DNA of 64,000 bases, from positions 62,001 through 126,000 of the forward strand of contig CACYRK010000003.1 of assembly GCA_902776835.1 (NCBI GenBank), read 5' to 3'. Numbering within the stretch: position 1 is the stretch's first letter; every line of letters starts with the position of its first letter. Origin of the DNA: an uncultured Bacteroidales bacterium (GTDB lineage Bacteria; Bacteroidota; Bacteroidia; Bacteroidales; Muribaculaceae). A program made the position numbers and the translations under genes. The notes beneath the pieces are model-generated. The model was not told the origin of the DNA and did no database searches. It worked only from the letters and a program-made list of their open reading frames with translations. Of the stretch, positions 18,453 to 25,762 are shown in pieces.

Positions 18453-19430
18453 TTACTCGCTGTAGGTGCGGGTGATGGTCATCAGGGGAGCGGCGTCGAG
18501 GGTGATGTCGACGCGCGTCACGCGACCATGAGTGTCGATGCTGTAGTCGAGTTTGCGCTCATGCACCACCTCCTGGCCGTTGAGTTCGTTGATGGCGATG
18601 AGGTATTTCTTTTTCGTTGCAGTGTCATAGTCGTAGAGGTAGCGCAGCACTTTGCGGCCCACCTCCTCGCGGATTATGTATCCGCCGTTGTACACCAGCG
18701 TGCGCACCGTGTTGCCGTCGGTGACCACGAGTTTGGAGAGCGCGCCGTTGTCGTTGTAGGTGTACACCCACTTGCTCTTGTTGTCGCTGGCGAGGATTTC
18801 AAGTTTGTCGTTGTCGTCGTAGAACGCCTAGTAGAGGTGCGTCAGCCCGCCGTCCTTGCTGGCCGAGCGCAGCCGGTAGCCGTACAACTTGTCGTAGTCG
18901 TAACTGTAGTTAATCACCACCGGGCGGCTGCGTGTGCCCTGAATCGACGAGGTCACCAGCAGGCCCTTGTCATCGAAGATAAAGAAGTTGTCGCGGGCCG
19001 GCGAGCCGTCGTGAAACACGATATGCTCGTCGACGCGGCCCGTGCAGCCGTTAAAGCCCACATCCATGTGCTCGTAGCGGTAACTGTGGGTGGGGTTGTT
19101 GACCAGATTGGCGTAGAAAGTGCGTATGCGCGGCTCTTTGGCGCCCGGCTGCTCGATGTAGGTGTTGAGTTGCTCGAGCGTGGTGGCCGAGTTGCAATAG
19201 GAGTTGACGACGGCGGCGTCGCGCATCTTGCACGCCTGCTCAATGAAGTAACTGTCGGGGTAGTTGTTGATGAAGATTTCCCACCCCTCCACCGTGTTGA
19301 GGCGACGCGCCTCGTGGTAGGCCTCGCGCTCGATGGCGCGCTGCTCCTTGATGGCCTCGTCGGTGTCCTGAGCCGCCAAGCCCAGCGCCAGGCCGGCGAT
19401 GGCCAGTATTGTGATATAACGTTTCATCAT
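18453..19430 (-). pseudogene. Secreted protein gene interrupted by one in-frame amber codon
   Basis: A 200-codon frame (19430 to 18828) begins with a signal peptide (MMKRYITILAIAGLALGLAAQ) and ends at TAG (18828-18830). The same frame stays open for another 125 codons to 18453, continuing the tyrosine/aspartate-rich repeat style (SYDYDKLYGYR before, YLYDYDTATKKKYL after). The simplest reading is a 325-residue ancestral protein with one nonsense change. The later GTG at 18767 could restart translation. The family is not recognised; the C-terminal part resembles YD-like or MORN-like repeats only in style. It lies three bases after the zinc-ribbon/YARHG gene and shares its transcript. Confidence 0.65.
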
Positions 19431-19433
19431 AGT

Positions 19434-20270
19434 TTATTTCCTTAAGTTCTGGCGGTGAGTCCAGCCGCTGACACCCGTTTCCGATACCGTCACCCAGTAC
19501 CAACTGCCATCATGCTCACCACTCACGTAACAGGTATAATTATTCTCGGCAGTGCCCACAATGTAGGAGTCCGACGTGGCATACTCGCGCAGGTTGCAAT
19601 GGCCCACAAACGAGTAATGGCCCGGCGACAGCGGACCGCTGCTCGACGACTTGTCGACCAGGCGGTCGACGTTAGATTTCTCCACGGCGTTGAAGGTCGC
19701 CGACACCTGGTCGGCCGATGTGAACTGGCCGTGATACCAGTCGAACTGGTTGAAATAGTTCTGCAACTGCGGGTCCTTGAAGATGTAACCATGGCGCGCG
19801 AAGATGTAGTTGCGCAGCAGGCGACGCTGGTCTTTATCGAGCGACACCACCTCGGTGGCGGTAAGGTCGCGTTGGCTGACCACCTGCATCAGTTCGGTGA
19901 GCGCATCGCCGGGAGTGGCAGTGGTAGCGGATGTTGTCGGTGCTTCGGCGTTTCCGCTTTTGCTGCCGCTCAGCGCCCACCACACGCCCAAGCCGATAAT
20001 CATCGCGGCCAGCACACCCACCAACACTATGAGCAGAGGGTTGGCGCTTGAGCGCTGCGACGTTGGTGGCACCTCAACATATGGCTGCTGATAATAGTTA
20101 TTGCCATTGTTATAGCCCGGCATGGGTTGTTGCACAGGCGGTTGCATAGGTTGATGTGCCGGCGGTTGCCACACCGTCTCCTGCGATTGCTGTAGCGGAC
20201 TGCCGCAATAGTTACAATAGGCTTGGCCATCGGGGAGCACGTTCCCGCAATTTCTACATGTGATGCTCAT
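19434..20270 (-). CDS. Zinc-ribbon membrane protein with YARHG and SH3-like domains
   Basis: The 278-residue protein starts with one zinc ribbon (CRNCGNVLPDGQAYCNYCG). A proline/glutamine-rich linker and a single membrane helix (LLIVLVGVLAAMIIGLGVWW, about residues 93-112) follow. Outside the membrane comes a YARHG domain (LRNYIFARHGYIFKD) and a terminal SH3-like fold (TCYVSGEHDGSWYWVTVSE and GVSGWTHRQNL). YARHG domains are extracellular modules often linked to peptidoglycan or peptidase proteins, so an envelope role is likely. It is first in an operon with the amber-interrupted gene. A minus-strand -7 TAATTTTG is at 20296-20303. Confidence 0.85.
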   Translation of the reverse strand: MSITCRNCGNVLPDGQAYCNYCGSPLQQSQETVWQPPAHQPMQPPVQQPMPGYNNGNNYYQQPYVEVPPTSQRSSANPLLIVLVGVLAAMIIGLGVWWALSGSKSGNAEAPTTSATTATPGDALTELMQVVSQRDLTATEVVSLDKDQRRLLRNYIFARHGYIFKDPQLQNYFNQFDWYHGQFTSADQVSATFNAVEKSNVDRLVDKSSSSGPLSPGHYSFVGHCNLREYATSDSYIVGTAENNYTCYVSGEHDGSWYWVTVSETGVSGWTHRQNLRK

Positions 20271-20295
20271 TTTCCTCGGTTTTTTTGCTAACTCG

Positions 20296-20303
20296 CAAAA
20301 TTA
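20296..20303 (-). promoter_or_regulatory. -7 element before the zinc-ribbon/YARHG gene
   Basis: The minus-strand TAATTTTG lies 26 nt before the start codon. No clear -33 TTTG is present at the expected spacing. Confidence 0.45.
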
Positions 20304-20371
20304 CGCATTTTTTTTCATTCGCCACCTCAACGTCACCCATATTTTTCCAACGACACACAAGTCGCCACATC

Positions 20372-20410
20372 AAAATGAACAAAAAAGAACCGACCCTTTT
20401 TGTTCATTTT
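20372..20410. repeat. REP-like hairpin, distal copy
   Basis: AAAATGAACAAAAA (20372-20385), the loop agaaccgaccc and TTTTTGTTCATTTT (20397-20410) form a perfect 14-bp stem. Arms and loop match the hairpins that flank the RAYT transposase gene at 46651-47460. Confidence 0.8.
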
Positions 20411-20514
20411 CCCGTTCTCGTAAAAAAAATGTGAGATTTTCGGTAAAACATATCGTCTGAGGCGATGAGGCATGGAGAGTACTTTATCGATGGGGGATGT
20501 TTGTTTTGCCAAAA

Positions 20515-20559
20515 CTCGAGCATTCGACTGTTCGAGTGTTCGATTATTCGCGTGTTCGG
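20515..20559. repeat. 8-bp tandem repeat containing TTCGA, second copy
   Basis: After CTCGAG, the unit TGTTCGAN recurs at 8-bp steps about five times with some drift (cattcgac, tgttcgag, tgttcgat, tattcgcg, tgttcggc). It lies between the REP hairpin and the promoter of the OPT transporter gene. Apart from this, the REP hairpin and the promoters, the 422-base gap 20271-20692 shows nothing. Confidence 0.6.
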
Positions 20560-20603
20560 CACACTATAAAAGGTGGGTTGGGGCGTTTTTATTGCTGAAA
20601 CAA

Positions 20604-20634
20604 GTTGTTATGTGAAAGATTTTGTGTAATTTCG
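20604..20634 (+). promoter_or_regulatory. Probable promoter of the OPT-aspartate aminotransferase pair
   Basis: GTTG (20604-20607) and TAATTTCG (20627-20634) are 19 nt apart. Both are one base from consensus. Confidence 0.4.
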
Positions 20635-20692
20635 CAAGCGCAATCGGCATCCACTACTGGAAAACACAACATAACACACACAATATTACACT

Positions 20693-22675
20693 ATGAACGA
20701 CGAAACTACGAAAACTGTCGACCCAGGCATTGAACAGCCCGTCGACGAGATGTCGCTGCCCGAGAACGCGTTTCGCCCCCTGAAGGAGGGCGAGAAATAC
20801 GTTCCGGTCATGCGTCCCGACCGCCAGTATCCCGAGGTGACTCCCTACTCGGTGTCGCTCGGCCTGATTATGGCGGTGCTCTTCAGTGCCGCCGCGGCCT
20901 ATCTGGGCCTGAAGGTTGGCCAGGTGTTTGAAGCGGCAATCCCCATTGCCATCATCGCTGCTGGTATCGCCAGCGTCACCAAGCGCAAGAATTCGCTTGG
21001 CGAGAACGTGATTATCCAGTCGATTGGTGCCGCCAGCGGCATCGTGGTGGCCGGAGCAATCTTCACGTTGCCGGCACTCTACATCCTGCAGGCCAAGTAT
21101 CCCGAAATCACGGTCAACTTCCTGGAGGTGTTCCTCAGTTCGCTGCTGGGCGGCTTGCTGGGCATCCTGTTCTTCATCCCGTTCCGCAAATACTTCGTGA
21201 GCGAGAAGCATGGCGAGTTCCCCTTCCCCGAGGCCACAGCCACCACACAGGTGCTCATCAGCGGCCAGAAGGGCGGCGACCAGGCCAAGCCGCTGCTCAT
21301 CGCCGGACTGGTGGGTGGTTTGTACGACTTCGTGCTCTCCACCTTCAAGTGGTGGAGCGAGGTGCTGTCGACAACGGCTATCCCCGCCCTGCAACATCTT
21401 GCCGACAACACCAAGTTGCTCTTTAAGATCAACACCGGTAGTGCCGTGCTGGGCTTGGGCTACATCATCGGCCTGCGCTACGCGTTTATCATCTTCGCCG
21501 GTAGCGCGTTTATCTGGTGGGTGATTGTGCCTCTGCTGGGCATGAATCCCGACATGGCGGCCCTGGCACCCGACGCAATCTTTAAAGACCACGCACGCTA
21601 CATCGGTATCGGCGGTATCGCCATGAGCGGTATCATCGGCATCGTGAAGTCGTGGGGCGTGATTCGCTCGGCAGTGGGCCTGGCCGGAAAGGCTTTCAAG
21701 GGCCAGGAGCAAGTGAAGGAAGAGCGCAATCAGCAAGACATCTCGATGAAGGTGCTGGTGTTTGCCCTGCTGGCAGCACTGGTGGTGACCTTCGTATTCT
21801 TCTATATCGGCGTGATCCACAACCTGATGCAGACCATCGTGGCCTTTGTCGTGGTGGTGGTCATCGCATTCCTCTTTACTACCGTGGCGGCCAACGCCAT
21901 TGCCATCGTGGGTAGCAACCCCGTGAGCGGCATGACGCTGATGACGCTCATCATCGCCTCGGGAATCTTTGTAGCCGTGGGCCTGAGCGGTGCCAAGGGC
22001 ATCGTGGCCTCGATGGTGATTGGCGGCGTGGTGTGCACCGCGTTGTCGATGGCCGGCGGCATGGTCACCGACATGAAGATTGGCTACTGGCTGGGCAACA
22101 CGCCGGCCAAGCAGCAGACGTGGAAGGCCGTGGGCACCCTGCTGAGCGCAGCCACCGTGGGTGGTGTGATGATTATCCTCAACAAGACTTACGGCTTCAC
22201 TGGCGAAGACGCCCTGGTGGCCCCGCAGGCCAACGCTATGGCCGCCGTCATCGACCCGCTGATGATGGGTGGCGAGACACCCTGGATGCTCTACATCGTG
22301 GGTGCCATCTTGGCTCTGTTGCTCAACTGGCTCAAGGTGCCGGCATTGCCCTTCTCGCTGGGTATGTTCATCCCCCTGCAACTCAACACGCCGCTGCTCA
22401 TGGGCGGTATCATCAGTTGGTTTGTGAGCACTCGCAGCAAGAATGAGGACGTCAACAAGGCACGCTATGAGCGCGGCACGCTGCTGGCCAGCGGTTTCAT
22501 CGCCGGTGGCGCACTGATGGGTGTGGTAAGCGCCGGAATGACCTTTGCCGGGTTCAAATATGTGCACAACCTCCCGGAGAGCACTTGCAACATCCTGGCC
22601 GTGGTTATGTATCTCGCACTGATTGCGTTCCTCACCTTCTCGTGCCTCAAGGCAAAGAAAGACAAAGCAGAATAA
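20693..22675 (+). CDS. OPT-family oligopeptide transporter
   Basis: The 660-residue inner-membrane protein has about 14-16 hydrophobic helices and the OPT hallmarks. These are a first helix with SLGLIMAVLFSAAAAYLGLK, an N-terminal FPEATATTQVL segment, and NPVSGMTLMTLIIASGIF in the second half. Members import peptides or peptide-metal conjugates by proton coupling. The length and the acidic N-terminal tail fit the prokaryotic OPT clade common in Bacteroidetes. It is followed after 50 bases by an aspartate aminotransferase gene with no terminator between them, so co-transcription is likely. Substrate unknown. Confidence 0.93.
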   Translation: MNDETTKTVDPGIEQPVDEMSLPENAFRPLKEGEKYVPVMRPDRQYPEVTPYSVSLGLIMAVLFSAAAAYLGLKVGQVFEAAIPIAIIAAGIASVTKRKNSLGENVIIQSIGAASGIVVAGAIFTLPALYILQAKYPEITVNFLEVFLSSLLGGLLGILFFIPFRKYFVSEKHGEFPFPEATATTQVLISGQKGGDQAKPLLIAGLVGGLYDFVLSTFKWWSEVLSTTAIPALQHLADNTKLLFKINTGSAVLGLGYIIGLRYAFIIFAGSAFIWWVIVPLLGMNPDMAALAPDAIFKDHARYIGIGGIAMSGIIGIVKSWGVIRSAVGLAGKAFKGQEQVKEERNQQDISMKVLVFALLAALVVTFVFFYIGVIHNLMQTIVAFVVVVVIAFLFTTVAANAIAIVGSNPVSGMTLMTLIIASGIFVAVGLSGAKGIVASMVIGGVVCTALSMAGGMVTDMKIGYWLGNTPAKQQTWKAVGTLLSAATVGGVMIILNKTYGFTGEDALVAPQANAMAAVIDPLMMGGETPWMLYIVGAILALLLNWLKVPALPFSLGMFIPLQLNTPLLMGGIISWFVSTRSKNEDVNKARYERGTLLASGFIAGGALMGVVSAGMTFAGFKYVHNLPESTCNILAVVMYLALIAFLTFSCLKAKKDKAE

Positions 22676-22725
22676 TAGTGACATTATATTAACTGATTAA
22701 CCTTCATACCATTAACTTACTTTTT

Positions 22726-23919
22726 ATGACACAACTATCTGACCGCATCCAGGCGTTGGCACCCAGTGCCACACTGGCGATGTCGCAACTCAGCGGCGAA
22801 CTCAAGGCTCAAGGCATCGATGTGATTAACATGTCGGTGGGCGAGCCTGACTTCTTCACGCCCGACCACATCAAGCAGGCCGCCTGCCAGGCTGTGGCCG
22901 ACAACTTCTCGTTCTACTCGCCCGTGCCGGGCTATCTGTCGCTGCGCAAGGCCATCAGCAACAAACTCAAGCAAGAAAACGGCTTGGACTACGCTCCAGA
23001 GCAAATCGTGGTGGGCAACGGTGCCAAGCACTCGCTGTGCAACGCGGTGATGGCACTGGTCAACCCCGGCGACGAGGTGATTATCCCCACTCCGGCTTGG
23101 GTGAGTTATGTGCAAATGGTGAATCTGGCCGGAGGCAAAAACGTGCTCGTGCCCGCCACCCTCGACCAGAATTTCAAAATCACCCCCGAGCAACTCGAGG
23201 CCGCCATCACCGAGCGCACTCGACTGATTATCCTGTGCTCGCCGTCGAACCCCACCGGCAGCATCTACAACCGCGACGAACTGCAGGCGCTGGCCGCCGT
23301 GCTGGCACGCCACCCGCAGGTGATGATTATCGCCGACGAGATTTATGAGCACATCAACTATGTGGGCCGCCACGAGTCGCTGGCACAGTTTGCCGAGATT
23401 GCCGACCGTGTGGCCATCATCAACGGTGTGTCGAAGGCTTACGCCATGACGGGCTACCGCATCGGCTTCGTTGCCGCCCCACTGTGGCTCGCCAAGGCCA
23501 TCACCAAACTGCAGGGCCAGTACACCAGCGGCGCGTCGTCAATCGCGCAAAAGGCTGCCGAGGCTGCCTATGCCGCTTCGCAGGACTGCGTGGAGCAGAT
23601 GCGACAGGCCTTTGAGCGCCGCCGCGACCTCATCGTGGGCCTGATGAAGGAGATTCCCGGCATGCGTGTCAACGTGCCCGACGGCGCATTCTACCTCTTC
23701 CCCGAGGTGAGCGCATTCTTCGGCAAGCGTACCGGCGAATACGTCATCAACGATGCCAACGACTTAGCGATGTACTTGCTGCGCGAGGCCCACGTGGCCA
23801 CCGTGGCTGGCGACGCCTTCTGCGCGCCGGGTTACATTCGCCTGAGTTACGCCACCAGCGACGACAACATCCGCGAGGCCGTGCGCCGCATCGCCGAAGC
23901 CCTCGCCCGTCTGCAATAA
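22726..23919 (+). CDS. Aspartate aminotransferase, PLP-dependent class I
   Basis: A 397-residue fold-type I aminotransferase of the Ib subgroup. Recognisable elements are NMSVGEPDFFTPDHI (substrate region), IVVGNGAKHSLCNAVMAL, CSPSNPTGSIYN (cofactor Asn), ADEIYEHINY (Asp-Tyr pair) and SKAYAMTGYRIGF with the PLP-binding lysine. It interconverts aspartate and 2-oxoglutarate with oxaloacetate and glutamate; closely related enzymes can also be aromatic or prephenate aminotransferases. It lies downstream of the OPT gene, and its 3' side carries a very long imperfect inverted repeat. Confidence 0.93.
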   Translation: MTQLSDRIQALAPSATLAMSQLSGELKAQGIDVINMSVGEPDFFTPDHIKQAACQAVADNFSFYSPVPGYLSLRKAISNKLKQENGLDYAPEQIVVGNGAKHSLCNAVMALVNPGDEVIIPTPAWVSYVQMVNLAGGKNVLVPATLDQNFKITPEQLEAAITERTRLIILCSPSNPTGSIYNRDELQALAAVLARHPQVMIIADEIYEHINYVGRHESLAQFAEIADRVAIINGVSKAYAMTGYRIGFVAAPLWLAKAITKLQGQYTSGASSIAQKAAEAAYAASQDCVEQMRQAFERRRDLIVGLMKEIPGMRVNVPDGAFYLFPEVSAFFGKRTGEYVINDANDLAMYLLREAHVATVAGDAFCAPGYIRLSYATSDDNIREAVRRIAEALARLQ

Positions 23920-23922
23920 TCT

Positions 23923-24084
23923 GAAAACCACAGATTAAACAGATTATCTTTAAACGCGAATTTCGCGAATTTTAAACTACTAAAAAACTGCGGATTAATC
24001 TGATTATCTGATTTCAAGATATATGAAAATCAGAGGATTCAGATTAATCCGCAGTTTGCTTAATCTGTTTAGTTTGTGGTTTTT
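23923..24084. repeat. Long nested inverted repeat between convergent genes
   Basis: The outer arms (GAAAACCACAGATTAAACAG from 23923, mirrored by CTGTTTAGTTTGTGGTTTTT up to 24084) and the inner arms (AAACTGCGGATTAATCTGA from 23985, mirrored by TCAGATTAATCCGCAGTTT ending 24057) are almost fully self-complementary. A small palindrome (GCGAATTTCGCGAATT) sits in between. The structure fills the whole gap between the aspartate aminotransferase and TauE-like genes and can end both transcripts. Confidence 0.7.
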
Positions 24085-24088
24085 CCGC

Positions 24089-24856
24089 TTAGCGCAGGAA
24101 GAGGTAGATGGCGCTGATGGCGAGGGCGGCCAGCAGAACGTAGCGCAATCGCGCGCTACCCAGGCGCATGCTGTATTTCACGCCTATCCAGGCCCCGATC
24201 ATGTTGCCACAGGCCAGGGTAAGACCCACGCGCCACACAATCAGGTCCTTCGAAGCAAACACCACGATGGCGACGGCGGTAAAGGTGAGGATGCACAGCA
24301 CTTTCACAGCGTTGGCGCGCAGCAGGTCCAGGCCGTCGCCCAACTCCAGTAGCGCCAGCAAGAAAAAGCCCACACCCATCTGGATAAAGCCGCCATAGGT
24401 GCCCACCACAAAGTAGGCCACATAGCGCAGCCACGGATGATGGGCAAACAGCCGCATGCCGCGCGACTCCCAACGCTTGGGGTCAAACATCAGCAGGAAG
24501 AACATCACCACCAGGATGGCGCAAATGACGTTGTGCAGCAACTGCTCGTTGATGTCGGTGGCCAGCAGTGCGCCCAGCAAGCCGCCCACCGCCATGGTTA
24601 GCAGCAGCGACCAATGGCGGCGCACACGCACCATGCCGGCATGGCGATAGGTCGACACCGACACCATGTTCTGCAGCAAGATGGCCACACGGTTGGTGGC
24701 GTTGGCCATAGGTGCCGGCAAGCCCAGGAAAATCAGGTAGGGCACCGCCAGCAGCGACCCTCCGGCAGCAAGCACGTTCAGCGTGCCGCACACCACGCCC
24801 AGCGCTGCGGTGAGCAGCGCTATCGGCCAAGTGAAGTCGGTGGGCATCATCGGCAT
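24089..24856 (-). CDS. TauE/SafE-family sulfite/organosulfonate exporter
   Basis: The 255-residue protein has seven to eight hydrophobic helices and the family's two related halves. The first has LGVVCGTLNVLAAGGSLLAVPYLIFLGLP, where the glycine/proline-rich loop is typical (shown here only as a short motif: GGSLLAVPYL). The second has GTYGGFIQMGVGFFLLALL. Members export or import sulfite, sulfoacetate or related anions, but annotation by substrate is unreliable. It is 55 bases downstream of the DUF4923 lipoprotein gene on the same strand and may share its promoter. It ends next to the long inverted repeat. Confidence 0.88.
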   Translation of the reverse strand: MPMMPTDFTWPIALLTAALGVVCGTLNVLAAGGSLLAVPYLIFLGLPAPMANATNRVAILLQNMVSVSTYRHAGMVRVRRHWSLLLTMAVGGLLGALLATDINEQLLHNVICAILVVMFFLLMFDPKRWESRGMRLFAHHPWLRYVAYFVVGTYGGFIQMGVGFFLLALLELGDGLDLLRANAVKVLCILTFTAVAIVVFASKDLIVWRVGLTLACGNMIGAWIGVKYSMRLGSARLRYVLLAALAISAIYLFLR

Positions 24857-24911
24857 ATCGGTCGTGACAGTGTCCTAATGGTTCTTGTTATTTATTAATG
24901 GTTTAATTTCC

Positions 24912-25568
24912 TCACTTACGCATATCGAAGCCCACGCGCAGGCCATCGAACTCCTTGCTCAGGTCGCCCACGGTTTTCAGCGTCTCGTTGCCACTCATCG
25001 CCGAGGCCACCTGCAGGATGGTGAGCAGTTTCTTCGACTCGAAGGTCAGCGCCATGCCGCTGGTGGTGCGTGTGAGGTATCCGGTGGCGCTCACCAGCCC
25101 AGTGTTGAACTTGATGGCGCAGTTGGTCTTGTCGTAGGTGTAAGTGCCACTCAGCGGGATGCCCGCCACCTTGGCCTGGAAACGCTGGTCTTGCGAGAAC
25201 ACGAAGAATGTGTTGTTGGCGTTGATGCCCACAGTGTTATAAGCCGGCGCAAGTTTTTGCTTTACGTTCTCGGCCGCCACGGCGCCGCCGGCCTTGGCCA
25301 GCAGGTTCTCGCTGGTGAAGGCACAGCCGGGTGCCTGATAGGCCCAAGTGCCGTAGAGTTCGCGCTCATCGATCTTCACGTAGCCTATCACCATGTTCAG
25401 CAAGCCGTTGGTGGCGCTGCCGTTGCTCAGCACACCGCCCAGCACACTGCCCAACACGTCGCCCAGGCCGCCGCCAGTACCCGTACCGGTGCCCATGCCG
25501 GGACCCATCATACATCCCGAAATGGTCATTGCCACTATCGCAAGTGCCGATATTATAAGTTTTTTCAT
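24912..25568 (-). CDS. DUF4923 family lipoprotein
   Basis: The 218-residue protein starts with a lipoprotein signal peptide; the lipobox TISGC places the acylated cysteine at residue 19. A glycine-rich stretch (GMGTGTGTGGGLGDVLGSVLGG) precedes a compact domain with ELYGTWAYQAPGCAFTSENLL and GTYTYDKTNCAIKF. This matches DUF4923, a Bacteroidales-specific family of unknown function with a lipocalin-like flavour. It is probably anchored in the outer membrane or periplasm. A full-consensus promoter lies upstream at 25641-25672. Confidence 0.85.
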   Translation of the reverse strand: MKKLIISALAIVAMTISGCMMGPGMGTGTGTGGGLGDVLGSVLGGVLSNGSATNGLLNMVIGYVKIDERELYGTWAYQAPGCAFTSENLLAKAGGAVAAENVKQKLAPAYNTVGINANNTFFVFSQDQRFQAKVAGIPLSGTYTYDKTNCAIKFNTGLVSATGYLTRTTSGMALTFESKKLLTILQVASAMSGNETLKTVGDLSKEFDGLRVGFDMRK

Positions 25569-25640
25569 TGTCGCGGTTGATTTATGTGATTATTGTGTAT
25601 ATTATCTAAATATTCCCCGTAAGCCGTGGCTTTGAGGGTG

Positions 25641-25672
25641 CAAAGTTACTCAAATATTGGCACAGCAACAAA
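25641..25672 (-). promoter_or_regulatory. Promoter of the DUF4923 gene
   Basis: On the minus strand TTTG (25669-25672) and TAACTTTG (25641-25648) are 20 nt apart, about 70 nt upstream of the start. Confidence 0.7.
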
Positions 25673-25712
25673 AAGTTTGGCATCAAAACTTTACTCTTTA
25701 AGCATTTTATTG

Positions 25713-25720
25713 TACTTTTG
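25713..25720 (+). promoter_or_regulatory. -7 element of pheT
   Basis: TACTTTTG lies 42 nt before the pheT start. Upstream at the proper distance only CTTT (25689-25692) is seen. Confidence 0.5.
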
Positions 25721-25762
25721 CAGGTTGAAATGAAATTCACTGAAAAAACACAACAATAAGTT

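Noticed and set aside
18392..20559. CRISPR array at the TTCGA repeats or at 56150-56242
   Set aside because: The units are 8 bp without spacers in one case, and tandem 35-bp copies without unique spacers in the other; no cas genes are present.
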